Both the position numbers and the translations under genes were made by a program. A model generated the notes under the pieces. It was not told where the DNA came from and searched no databases. It worked only from the letters and a program-made list of their open reading frames with translations. Below are positions 53,815 through 64,000 of a DNA stretch of 64,000 nucleotides, piece after piece; within the stretch, counting starts at the first letter, position 1, and the number at the start of each line of letters is the position of its first letter. The DNA is taken from positions 2,356,001 to 2,420,000 of the forward strand of contig OZ017756.1 in the NCBI GenBank assembly GCA_963969365.1, given 5' to 3'. This DNA is from Asterochloris sp. CNOR1 (Eukaryota; Chlorophyta; Trebouxiophyceae; Trebouxiales; Trebouxiaceae).

Positions 53815-56800
53815 ATGGCTTCCAAAAAGTTAGCCCTGGCAGCCAGTAACATGTTCGACTCAAACTTTGCAGCCCCTCTCAGGTGGAAACTTCTGAAGCA
53901 GATGCTGCTGATGTTTTCAAGCGCCCTGCAGGCATGCACAGGTCGTTCACCCTCTTGCTTTCCACTTGAGTAGACCCCAGTAATGTGTGGTCCCCAATTC
54001 TGTGGGGAACTGCACAAGCTGCAGCACCAACTTGTGCTTCAGCGGCTGGGGACTGCCTCAGTGAACGCAGTGACTGGAAGCACAATGGCATAACACTTGT
54101 GGGCTGTCAGTCAGTTCAAGCAGCGACTGGAAGCATTACTGGCGCAAGAAGTGTGTGCTGGATATCCTTGGGCAGGCTGAGGAGGAGGGAAGTGGCCTAC
54201 ACTTGCCACGATGTGCCGATGGCTCACATAGAGGTCCCACCTACTTGTCCCCTGTCAGGTGGCTTGTTGTCTGTCTCATTCAGGGGCCAGGCATGTTTCT
54301 GATCAACAAGTCATCAGACGTTATAGGGACTCTGAAACCATTCCATGCAGCAGCTCATCGGCATGCCCGGCTGACCAAGAGCAATAGTTTTTGGGGGTGG
54401 CCAGCCAGAATGCCGCAGCTGACCCTAGATCGCCTGCAAGGGGGACACATCCCATCGGCAAGTCCACATTGTGGCAGGTGAAGCACAGACACCTTGGCAT
54501 GTGACAACCTTTTTGCTGCTCTGCTCTGATGTGTTGTTGGATTGTAGGCTGGATGTGAATACGGAGGGCAGGGCAGCAGTCTGTGATGCAAGGGGCGTGC
54601 TGCACCAGCTGCTCCTGGAGGACGGTAAAGTCAGGCTGCTGGCGCAGTACCAGCTGCACTATGGCACAGAGCTGCGCATGCAGGTCAGTAACAGGTGCTG
54701 CCTAGCCCTGTCTTCACCATTGGCTGTCCCGTTGCTTGCACGATGAAGGCCCAAAGCCTAGACATGCAGCTTGACTACTCCCAAAACCCTGAAAACCCTC
54801 CTCCTGCTGCAGGGCAGGGGCAAGCCTGTTGAGGTGCCCTGTCCCGTCCTGCGCCCGTGGACGCACTTTGACTTTGTCCCCAACAGGGTGGGCGCCCTAC
54901 TGCTGCACCAGGCTGGCAGCAGCAAGCTGCTGTACACCCAGCTTCCAGGGAGGGATGATCCCACAGGCAGCCCTGTCTTCCAGTTTGGGCAACATGCAGG
55001 TGGGCTGTCCTGCAGTCTGTCTGACTGTGCCCAGCATTGTGCGGCATGCGCTAAGCTGTGCCAGCAAACACAACCCCATTCAGTGCACACAGCTTTCCTG
55101 TCCATAACACTGCTGCATAGGCAGGTGTTCTGTCAACAGCAGCTCCTGTCAAAGTGCAGTGTCACTGGTTTCATGACAAGTATGCCACCAGGCCTCGGAG
55201 GTTGCCCTCTGTGCTCAGCTGCAACTCAAGCCGCATGCAAGTCAAGGAGTAACCAAAGGTATGAAACCCAGGCTCATTCAAATCTCTTTTTGCGTGCAGA
55301 TGCCATCACGTGCTGCAAAGTCAGCCGTGCGGCGCGCCATGCGGCCTCTGGCGGCGTGAATGGGGAGCTCAAGCTGTGGGGACTTGCTGAGGGAGCACAA
55401 CTGGACCGGCAACAGCATGCTCATGCTGGGCCAGTCACTGTGGTCGCGTTTCTAGAGCCTGCAGTGGTCAGCGGGCTTCTGTGTGGTGCAAAGTGGTAGC
55501 CAAGCTGACAAACAGTGCTTAAATGACTGCTGGGTGCTGTGTGCTGGAACAGAAGGCTGCCGCAATGGCTGGGTGCCCTTCCAAGTGCAATGTGGCTGAG
55601 TGCTCTGTCAAAGGCTTCCAGCAGAAGACAATCTTTGAAGAGACAGTCTGGCCCTGTCTGTACCTGGCTAGCCACTGGCTGCAGGTGCTGAGTGGCGGCC
55701 AGGACGGAGCTGTGTGTGTGTGGGAGGTGCAGCAGCAGCGCCTGCTGGCCAGGCAGAGCATCGCTGCAGCTCACGTCCCCATTTGTGAGTCAGTACACCC
55801 CCTCAGGCAGCATGCCATCTTGAGTCCCAATCACCAGTGCTAGTCATTAGCACCTGCTGTCCAGCCATGGGTCACACTGTTGTTCCTGAGCCCTGTCAGC
55901 GCACAAACACTACAATCCTGAGAAGCTCGCCTGCACACATGAAGGAGGTGGGGACACATCTGCTGCGCTCCCTGCAGGGCTGTCTGGCCTCCAGTCCTGC
56001 AATGTCCTGTAGAGCAGCCATTGGTCCCTGTCTGGCTGCTGTGCGTGTGGTGGTTGTGTCTCCGATCTGCATCAGCACCGCCCAAAACACCGTCAAAACA
56101 GATCCCCACCGGCACATCGACTGGAAGCACTTAGAGGGCGGCCCCATCCTCTGCAGGCTGCCTGGCAGGCTTCCAGCCCAGCGATGTCCTGCAGAGTGAG
56201 GTGCTGGCCAGCCGCCGCTCCCTGCCCTGGCAGCCATTGGCCACGGGCCTGCCTGCCAGCCACCACCAGGTCCTGGTGGCAGCTGGCACCGCTACAGGCT
56301 CTGTGCTAGTCTGGCAGGCTGCGGGGCAGGGCGAGCACACCTGGCAGCTGTGCTGTCAGGGGCACCAGGTGGGCCTGCTCATGTCATCAGGACTTGCCAG
56401 CATGTGAAGGTCTGGTGTTGGCAGGACTGATGCCATGTCATGCAGTTCATCTTTGGACCTGGGTCACCCATCTGCACCTGTGTGCTAGTACCGTTACTGG
56501 AGCTCTCCTTCTGGCCTGCTTGGAACGCTGTGTGGAGACTTGCAGCCAGCACTTGAAGGTTGCACATACCCAGCTCAATGTCAAGTCAGCCCCGGAAGGG
56601 TTGTGCTGCAGGCTGCAGCCACGCTGTGTGGAGACTTGCAGCCAGCACATGCAGATGGCACATTCCCAGCTTATTGTCAACTCACTTGCTGGTGACACAT
56701 TGCAGCTTGTTCTCAACTCAGCCCTGGGTCCTTTTGTTGCAGGCTGCAGATAATCCAGTGCAAAGCATGTCCTTCAGCCCCGACGGCAGTGTCCTGGCGG

Positions 56801-59800
56801 CCACCTCAGGTGAGGCTGATGTGGGGCCAGATGGGCGCTCAACTAAAGTGGTCGGTCAGCTTTGTGGAGCTCCCAGCCGGCTGAACAATATACAGCAAGC
56901 ATTGTGCAGCACTCAGAGCCTGCCTCTATTCCAAAACTTGCAGTGACGCCGCGCACAGCAAGACAAGGCTGGGTATAATGGGAGCACTCTCGAAATGCCC
57001 ATGGCATGGCCCCACCGCGCTGCCCGCACCAACATGCAGCTCGATCCCAGAAGTCCTCAATGCCTGCAGGCTTTGATGTGGGGCACCTTTGGGTGTACAA
57101 CACCGAAGACTGGGGCTGCAGGCGCATGCCAGGGGCGCTGGCAGCCCCCCCTCGCGACTGTGATTTCTGCGACTGGGTGGACATCACCCACGAGCCTGTC
57201 CTGTTCCTGGCAGGGGGCGGGGGTGACGGCACTGCCAGTCTGTTACAGATCATCCCTTCCCAGCTGCAGGTGAGCACTGTTGGGAGTTTGCAGTTGAGCG
57301 TTGTGTCTCTGCAAGTATGTCGACATCAGGTATGACTCTGCTATGCCTGGCAGAAAAAGGGAGAGATGGCTATACTGCCCTGTGGTACAGACCAGCTGCG
57401 TGTATGCAGTGAGTGGGGCTGAAGCTGTGCAAGTGCACTACCTGCTGCACTTTTTGGGGTCGCTCCTCTGGGCAGCTGGCAGCCAGCGTGGGTCTATGGC
57501 TCCAAGAGGCTTTACACAGCAGGTGGCGGCTTGAAGCACACACACTTAACTGCTTGCCATCAGCATGACAGCGGCCAGGACACTCTGTGAATGCAGCCTG
57601 GCAGGCCTTGCCTCTTATGTGCGGACACTCTGCAATGTGCTGCAGGGCAGTCCAGCAGCTCAGGCGCCAGCCCCACCATTCCTGCGCTATGTGGACCCAG
57701 TGGATGCAGAGGAGTCCTGTCCGCAGCCCAGCTCTCTTCCACCTGGGTTGGCGCCTGCACCACGCCACTCGCCCCGCCCACAGGCCCCTGGTGGCGGCGG
57801 CACAGCAGCAGCCCAGGATCGGGGGCCAGGGCAGCACTCGGACTCAGCGGAGGCAGCTGAGTCAATCAGCCCTGCAGGGGTGGCGCCACTGCCCAGCATG
57901 AGGCCCTCCCGAGCACCAGCGGGGCAGCTGCGAGGCCCTGGATCCATGGGCAGTATGGCTGCACCTGTGCCTCGGAAGCAGGCTGGCACTGAAGAGGTGC
58001 AGATTGAGGTGGAGCCGAGCCTTGGGGGCAACATCACAGCGGCTGCCAGCCCCGACAGGCTGGGTGAGAGCTGGCAGCAAGGGCCAGCAACACGGGTTCA
58101 GGGCGGCAAAGATCTGGACTACCGTGGTGGCCATGCACCACTGGGGGAGCCGGCAGCCGCCCTTGGGCAGCAGCCGTCTTCCTCTGATGCAGGTAAGGTC
58201 AGAAAGCCAGTGAGTGGAAGCTGAAAGGGCAGCCCACACCTTGCCGTTGGTGCCGTGCCAAAGCTTGTTGTGCAGCAGTGCACCTCAACTCCCCACCTGT
58301 TGACTCTCACAGTCAGCCACACAGCAGGGAGGCTGCAGCTGCTGCAGGCGAGGTCGCCTACAACTCAGTGAGGTGGTGCAGGGGTCGTCTCACAACTCAG
58401 GCAGGGTCAATGAGCGCCGGCCTTGTATGTGCAGGTCAGGCTGAGGGACTGGTGCAGCAGCAGGAAGAGGCAGAGGCAGCACTGTCTGAGGGCGAGGAGG
58501 CGGCAGTCCCCCCTATGGCCACCACAGCATCCAGGATGCACAGGGTCAGTGCAGAGCCAAACTTATGCGTGACCTCGTAGGCACTGGGGCTGTCCTTCAA
58601 CCCCTGTATGTCTCATTGCCAGGTGCAGTGCAGAGCTCAGTGCATCTGCAATCTCACAGGGACATGGGACTTTTGCCATGCCCTGCAAATCTTGCCAGCT
58701 GCGATACAGAGCCCAGTGCATCTGCAGTTGTACAGCAACAGAAGCCTTTTGCCCTGCATGTCTGACTTGCAGGTGCAATACAGAGGCTCGTGTGTCTGGA
58801 ACCTCGCAGTGACAGGGACCAACTGCTATGCCTTGCATGTCTGGCTGTCAGGTGCATGACAGACCCAGTGTACCTGCAACATCACGGGAACTGCGGATGT
58901 CTGGCTTGCTCTGCATGTCTGGCCGACACAAGCACCACAGGCGTCACAGCTTGTCTGGCGGCCCTCATCGCACCTGCAGTGCTCTTACCCTGCAATGATC
59001 CCCAATTGCACCCACAGTGGACCCCCCTTCATCCTGTGGCCCAGCTGCAAACCTCTCTGCGTTTCTTCTATGCAGAATGTTTTGAGGCTACCTTGGCGTT
59101 GCGGCTGCCTCCAGAGCCCTCTGCTGAGGCCCTGCTGCCTCAGCAGCCCTGCCCAGCACGCACAGCTGCTGTGGCCTAACTGAGAGCCTGCCCCTTCTCC
59201 GCAGGAGTTCAGGCCACCCCAGGAGCTGCAGCTGCCCCCAGAGCCCTCCGCTGAGGCCCTGCTACAGCAGCGGTCCTACCCAGCCCGCACAGCTGCTGGG
59301 CAGTACTGGTCAGCTGGGGGCCACCTGCCACGGGAACCATTCCAGGTCGTCTCAGGCAACAACAGCACAGGCAAGGCGCCGGAGTGCGTGCTGGCCAAGC
59401 CCCAATTGGGAGGGACGGCCAAGGTCATGGTGCAGCTGCAGAGACTTCAGGTGCCCCTCTACTCTATAGATGATCTGGTCTGCACTGTGCTGCATAGTTG
59501 ATGCTGCCTGCGTGACAGCCTGGGGCCTGGCCATCGTCAGTGACCTGCTTGTTGATCACCCTAAGGCCTTTGCTTGTGTCAGAATCATGACAGGCACTCA
59601 GTAGCATTGTCCCAAGCCCATGCTTCTAGCTCAGCCACATGCCTGTTAGACTCAGGGCTTTGCATTTGGCTCAGGAGCCCTGCTCTTGTCAAAGCAACAG
59701 CGAGCAGCTTGGCCCAAGACCTTGCCTGGCCCCCCACACCCCCCCCCCCACCCCCCAGGCCCCGGCCACCGCCCCGCCCCCACAGCTGCAGAGGCACTTT

Positions 59801-60182
59801 ATCCAAGCTCACTGGCTGCTGAATCACATTGCAGGCGCAGGAATTTGACGGGACAGCTGCGCTGCAGCAGGACACGGCGGCGCATCAGAGGGTGCAGGCA
59901 GCTGCAGCTTCTGCAGCTGTGGACGTGCCGGCTGGGCACAGCCTGTATGGGCAGCTGCCACCGGTAGAGGATGGTAATGTGCCCACAGAGGCTGTCAGGT
60001 TGGTCCCAAAGCAGCTTCATCCTGCCTGGCTTGCCAGGCGCAACCTAAAACCAGCCATGTCAGACCTGTGGCGTCCCGAGAGACAGATCAAGGGAGTGAT
60101 CACCACTGCAAAGGCGCAGCAGCACATCAAATTTGACAGGCGCAAGCTTGCTGAGGACGCTGTGCTCCTAGACTACCTATGA
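53815..60182 (+). CDS. WD40-repeat protein, unassigned
   Basis: The start at 53815 has a strong context (ACCATGG) and encodes MASKKLALAASNMFDSNFAA; its donor phase fits the next exon (SDWKHYWRKKCVLDILGQ, near 54117). WD40-like blades follow: SGGVNGELKLWGL (near 55360), SGGQDGAVCVWEV (near 55690), ATGSVLVWQA (near 56290), VQSMSFSPDGSVLAATSG (near 56760) and DVGHLWVYNTEDWG (near 57070). After about 57.3 kb comes a low-complexity Pro/Ala/Ser linker (57.65-58.2 kb) and two conserved-looking exons (59.2-59.45 and 59.83-60.18 kb). The C-terminal segment reads WRPERQIKGVITTAK and ends LLDYL at the stop 60180-60182. The family is not recognised; a scaffold role is only inference. The C-terminal half might be a separate gene. 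Confidence 0.65.
54065..54100 (+). repeat. Decayed copy of the WD40-gene exon start near 54117
   Basis: CAGTGACTGGAAGCACAATGG resembles CAGCGACTGGAAGCATTACT about 52 bp later, the acceptor and SDWKHYW codons of the real exon. It continues the pattern seen in the neighbouring genes. Confidence 0.55.
56515..56700 (+). repeat. Intronic tandem duplication of about 100 bp
   Basis: The block ACGCTGTGTGGAGACTTGCA plus CCAGCAC occurs near 56526 and again near 56624, followed in both by a short unit with CCCAGCT and TGTCAA. It lies in a WD40-gene intron and has no coding role that I can see. Confidence 0.7.
58536..58935 (+). repeat. Intronic minisatellite, about 80-bp unit, five diverged copies
   Basis: Units share CAGGTGCA(G/A)T, CAGAGC(T/C)C, GTGCATCTGCA and GCC(T/C)TGCATGTCTG. 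They start near 58545, 58620, 58700, 58770 and 58850. The first unit begins at the donor of the exon ending ASRMHR, so the array seems to have grown from an exon edge. Confidence 0.65.
59098..59176 (+). repeat. Decayed copy of the WD40-gene exon at 59203
   Basis: The peptide LPPEPSAEALLPQQPCPART here mirrors LPPEPSAEALLQQRSYPART in the real exon 120 bp later. Conservation at both DNA and peptide level makes this a recent duplication; a stop follows the copy. It might still be spliced in as an alternative exon. Confidence 0.72.
59736..59762 (+). repeat. Poly-C / CCCCA tract
   Basis: An almost pure C run (interrupted by A) inside an intron of the WD40 gene. It could be a length-variable site or an assembly weak point. 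Confidence 0.8.
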
Positions 60183-60344
60183 GTGTCTCCCTAAATCCAA
60201 CAAGTTTGACAGTGCATGATGACTGAGGTGAAGCAAAACTAGGCCAAGTGCAGCAGCACCAAGCCCGACAAAGTCATGTCTCATGGTGCTGCTGCACACT
60301 GTTGACCCAATCAGAAGCAGTCCAGGGCACAAGCAGCTCATTTG

Positions 60345-63300
60345 TCATGTGTCTGTGACACAGCCAGTGGATGCTGAGGACACATTCTTGAGGTACTTGT
60401 AGAGCGTGCCCCTAGTGGCCTTGTAGGGTGGCGCCTGCCAGCTGGACCTGCGCTGCTCCCACTCCTGGTCACTCACATTGACAGCGCTGATCATTTTCGT
60501 CTCTGCATCGATGCGGATGACATCGCCCTTCTTCACCTGCATGGCCACAGGGCTCCTGTCGGCAGCTGGCAGATATGCTTGCTGCAACTTGCTGGAGCCA
60601 ACTAGCCAGGACAGCCCCGCTGTCATGACCAAAGCAGTATCTTGTGTCCCCTCGCCCAACACCTCATATAGCCGAGCAAACTGCACTTGAGACCTGCCCT
60701 GCCTCAGGCGATGGAATGATTGGCTTGGAAGCCACCAGTGCGTCTGCCCCTCAGCAGCACTCAGCACCGCAACAAGGCACTTTGAGCCTCAACTGTGACG
60801 GGGTTTGTACCCTGATCTGTCATCTGCAGCAGCTCTCACCAGCGCAATGGGGCCACCCTCCTGGGCCTCCGGAGAGATGTGTCCAATCACAAACCCGTGG
60901 GAGCCTCCAGAGAATCGGCCATCTGTGATGAGAGCGCAGTGGTCGCCGAGGCCTGCCCCAATGATGGCAGAGGTTGGCGTCAGCATCTCTGGCATGCCTG
61001 GGCCGCCCTTGGGACCCTCATATCTGATCACAATGACCGCGCCCTGCAGCAGTGTGGGTGCAAGTGTCAGGCTGGAAGCTGTGTTCCTGTCATCAATGGG
61101 CAGCTGCTGACTTGCGCTCCACAGCTCTGCGCCAGCATGTCCCACAGCAGCAGGCAATGCAACCATTTTGCTTGCCCCCCATGCCCTTCACTACTGCGCC
61201 CCACCGCCATCTGGGTGGGTGGTCCTGTGACAGACCAGCTGGCCAATCACCTGCACCCCGCTGCAGCTATCTTCACTACCTCACCTTCATGCTCTGGGGG
61301 TCCTCTGATAGCGCGGCAATCATGTCCTCTTCGCTGTTGTACACCTTGGCCGGCCCCTCAAAGGCCAGCCCCTCCTTGCCCGTGATCTTGCCCACGCACC
61401 CCTCAGGGGAGATGTTGCCGTACAGGATCTGGATGTGCCCAGTTGGCTTCACGGGGCTCTCCAGGGGCTTGATGATGGTCTGGTTGGGGTCCAGGTCGCG
61501 GCAGGTGTCTAGGTTCTCCGCCAGGGTCTTACCTGCAGGGGACAGTGTAGTCGTGTGTAAGAGCATGTGCAGCTCAGATCGTCGCCAGCGCCATACAAAG
61601 GGATTGCAGGTCTCATGCTTGACCAAGGCAATGGCTGGGAGGGGGGGCAAGGGCGGCAGAGGGTTCAAGATTGTGGCGAGCTGCATGAGGATTGACAAGC
61701 CACCCTTGTTCTACACTGTGCACACATGCAGTGAAGCGGCACCTTGCTCAGAGGGCAGCAGAAGACTTCCGTATGGCTGATGCCTGACAGCAGTGCAGTG
61801 TCTGCTGCAACTCAGTACAGCTTCCAATGCGAGGCATGGAAGGCAGGTTCAGCAGCGCAGCAGCGGCTCACCTGTGACGGTCAGGCACTCGCCATGCAGC
61901 AGCCCCTTGCTCAGCAGGTACTTGAGCACTCCAGGGATGCCGCCAACCTGTGACAGCATGTCAAGAAAGGGTCAGTCAGGGGGCGGGAGATGCAGCCGCA
62001 GCAAGGGTGGGTCTCCTGTTGCTTATGGTATGGCAGTCGCCTTCACTTCCAAAGCGAGACTGTCTCATTGAGTTCCCAAAGAGCAATCTGCAGTCACACA
62101 GCCCACCTTGGGCAGATCCTGCATTACAGGCTCCATGAGAGACGCCAACATGCACCTGAGCCCCTCCCTGTGTCCTCTCATGAAAGATCAGCAGCCCCGC
62201 CCACCTTGTGGAGGTTCTCCATGACGCCAAAGCACCCTGCGCCCCCCGCTGTGTTCTTTTTAACTTGCCCACCATAGGACAAACCGCCCTGCCCACCTTG
62301 TGGAGGTCCTCCATGACATAGCGCCCACTCGGCTTCAGGTCTGCAATGAAGGGCGTCCTGTCGCTGATGGTCTGGAAGTCGTCCAGCGTCAGGGGGACGT
62401 CCACGGCATGGGCCATGGCCAGCAGGTGCAGCACGGCGTTGGTGGAGCCGCCGAGGGCCATGACCGTGACCATCGCATTCTCGAAGGCCTTTCGCGTCAT
62501 GATGTCACGGGGTTTGATGTCGCGGCGCAGGAGCTCCAGGATTGCCCTGCAGGACAGGTTTGTGCAGGGTTTGCGTGATTACTTTGCTGCCTGCAGATGT
62601 TGTGAGCAAATGCATGTGCCCGATGTTCAAGCACAGCACAATGTTGCCAGCCGCAGCAGGCACGCAGCAGCTCCTGGGTGGCCCTGCAGGCATCGCACAG
62701 GGGTGCAGGCTTTTACCGCTGCAGGGGGTGCAAACGGCCGGGCAGGGGTGTTGGGGAGTGGCACTTGCTGCGCAGCATTGCCGCCGCAGGCGCTGGCACA
62801 AGACCTGCTCAAAGGCTTTGGCCGGCCAACAGGGGCCTTGGCAGATTTGCAAGTGTCAAGCAGGAGAGCAGGAACAGGCTGCCAAGCTGATGTTGCAGCA
62901 TTGCACTGCACGTTGTCTGTGTTCAACCTAGCAGCCCTGACCAAGATGACACTGTCATAACACAGCACTCCCCAGCTCAACTGCTGGCCAGGCTCTCTCT
63001 GAAAGTTTGCCTGGCCTGCCACATTTATGGCACCTCGTGCAGCACCCATTCTGATGGCCTTGTCCAGCCTAGCCTTCCCTAGCTGTCAGTTGCTGAGGCA
63101 GCCCACCGCCTCTGCAGTACCTTCAACATCAGGCCACAAGCACGCATTCCACGGCACTGCTGCTGCTCCACTGCTGTCCTCGCAAACCTGCACACCCCGA
63201 AGTCTCACCTGCCGGCCAGGCGGCACTCGACCTTCTTGAGAGGGTCCTCTGCGGGAACGCTGCTGCTGTAGGGCAGGCTCATGCCCAGTGCCTCTATGGC

Positions 63301-64000
63301 GCTGGCCATTGTGTTGGCAGTGTACATGCCGCCGCAGGCGCCGGCCCCAGGGCAGGCGTGGCGCACCACGTCCGCACGCTCCTCCTCATTCATGAGGCCG
63401 GCTGTGAAGCTGCCTGCAGCCGGGGTTGTAAACAGGCTGTGCTCAGGTGACTTGACTGTGTCGAGGTGACCTAGGTATGGGGAAAGGCATGGTGCACCGC
63501 GGAACCTTATTTGAGAGGCCGGCCACAAAGCCTGCAGGCCGGGCCTTGGCGGCAGCTTCAGAGGCGGTGGCAGCTTCAAAGGCTGCCTGAAGAGCTGGCA
63601 GGTGTGGTGCATGATGATGGGTCGCTGCTCCTTGTTCAGGCAGACCGCTGCAAAGCTGCATGTACGCAAAGGACAAAGACAGAACTCAGGTGAAGGGGAC
63701 TGCCTGGGGATTGCCTGAGGGGATCACCCAGGGGACTGCCAAGAGGGAGCTAAGGGCATCGCCAAGGGGATCAGCAACAAACAGGTGGTATCAGCTATCA
63801 GGTGCTGGAGCCTCTGCAGCAGGCAGTGAAGCTTGTGCCAGAGGCTTGCAAGCGCTGCTGCAGGCCCCTTGCCATGCAAATAAGCAGCATCTGAATCATC
63901 CTACTGGAAGGCCGCCAGCTTGTCCACAAGCCTTGAGAATGCTGTGAGGAAGCGCTGGCATATTTCAACACAAAGTGCAGTGTGAGGACCTGCAGGGCCC
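60345..64000 (-). CDS. DHAD: Dihydroxy-acid dehydratase (partial, 5' end beyond the window)
   Basis: Iron-sulfur enzyme of valine, isoleucine and pantothenate synthesis, plastid-located in plants and algae. Exons I can place: 60345-60536 ([18 protein letters not shown], stop at 60345), 60840-61043 ([30 protein letters not shown]), about 61282-61535 ([13 protein letters not shown]), about 61871-61948 ([18 protein letters not shown]), about 62300-62544 ([19 protein letters not shown]) and about 63211-63421 ([18 protein letters not shown]). The last includes the conserved cluster-ligand Cys and the MYTANTM signature. The N-terminal third, with the transit peptide and the first cluster ligands, lies right of 63421 and mostly outside; nothing in 63422-64000 reads clearly as this enzyme. 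Exon-edge copies sit in two introns. The sequence fits a functional gene. Confidence 0.93.
62099..62230 (-). repeat. Two decayed copies of a DHAD exon 3' end
   Basis: Near 62193-62228 and 62099-62140 the sequence resembles about 62290-62330, the end of the exon (VMEDLHK) plus its GTGGGC donor. The nearer copy differs at a few bases (CCACCTTGTGGAGGTTCTCC against CCACCTTGTGGAGGTCCTCC). The farther copy still reads VMQDLPK. Each intact-looking donor could compete with the true one. Confidence 0.75.
63503..63540 (-). repeat. Decayed copy of the DHAD exon start at 63421
   Basis: Reads AGFVAGLSN after a CTGCAG acceptor, mirroring GSFTAGLMN of the real exon about 110 bp away. It lies upstream in the transcript. 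Confidence 0.5.

Noticed and set aside
62346-62960. Plus-strand frame of 204 codons
   Set aside because: Antisense shadow of a DHAD exon and its intron; no domain seen.

Overview
The window looks like nuclear DNA of a green alga, probably a trebouxiophyte. The genes are dense and very intron-rich. Introns are mostly 70-250 bp, start GTGAG/GTAAG and end TGCAG. The best-recognised products are plant or algal in type: a YqeH/BPG2/NOA1-type organellar GTPase, dihydroxy-acid dehydratase, a SET enzyme with a Rubisco-LSMT-like C-terminal half, and histidyl-tRNA synthetase. I see no bacterial, viral or transposon genes, and no tRNA or rRNA. The species cannot be fixed from the sequence alone.

Layout, left to right (strand): YqeH-like circularly permuted GTPase (-, runs off the left edge); cytochrome P450 with CYP7/8/39-like I-helix (+); aldehyde dehydrogenase, 16 exons (-); a very large gene joining a circularly permuted SF2 helicase-like motor to a GT-A-like glycosyltransferase, resembling GREB1/TAGT proteins (+); SET-domain methyltransferase (-); ankyrin-repeat gene of 43 exons, nearly all one repeat long (+); C2H2 zinc-finger protein (-); five-unit MORN-repeat mini-protein (-); HisRS (+); WD40 protein starting only 38 bp after HisRS (+); dihydroxy-acid dehydratase (-, runs off the right edge). 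Direction mostly alternates, giving divergent promoters at about 3.3, 15, 34.3 and 47.7 kb and convergent ends at about 7.5, 27, 42 and 60.2 kb.

Three themes stand out. First, the 15.4-26.8 kb gene places its helicase motifs in the order II, III, VI, then Walker A, followed by an LDDN-type glycosyltransferase. This makes it a candidate DNA or protein glycosylation factor. Second, many introns hold degraded copies of the neighbouring exon edge with its splice site, so introns appear to grow by small tandem duplications that span splice junctions. The ankyrin and MORN genes show the same process where whole exon-plus-intron units stayed functional. Third, CpG looks scarce in introns and spacers but common in exons, as expected if cytosine methylation is active.

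The genes do not form one pathway. Several products (GTPase, HisRS, DHAD, ALDH, SET protein) have likely organellar leaders or known organellar roles. Exon coordinates were derived by hand from splice consensus, reading phase and family similarity, without transcripts.
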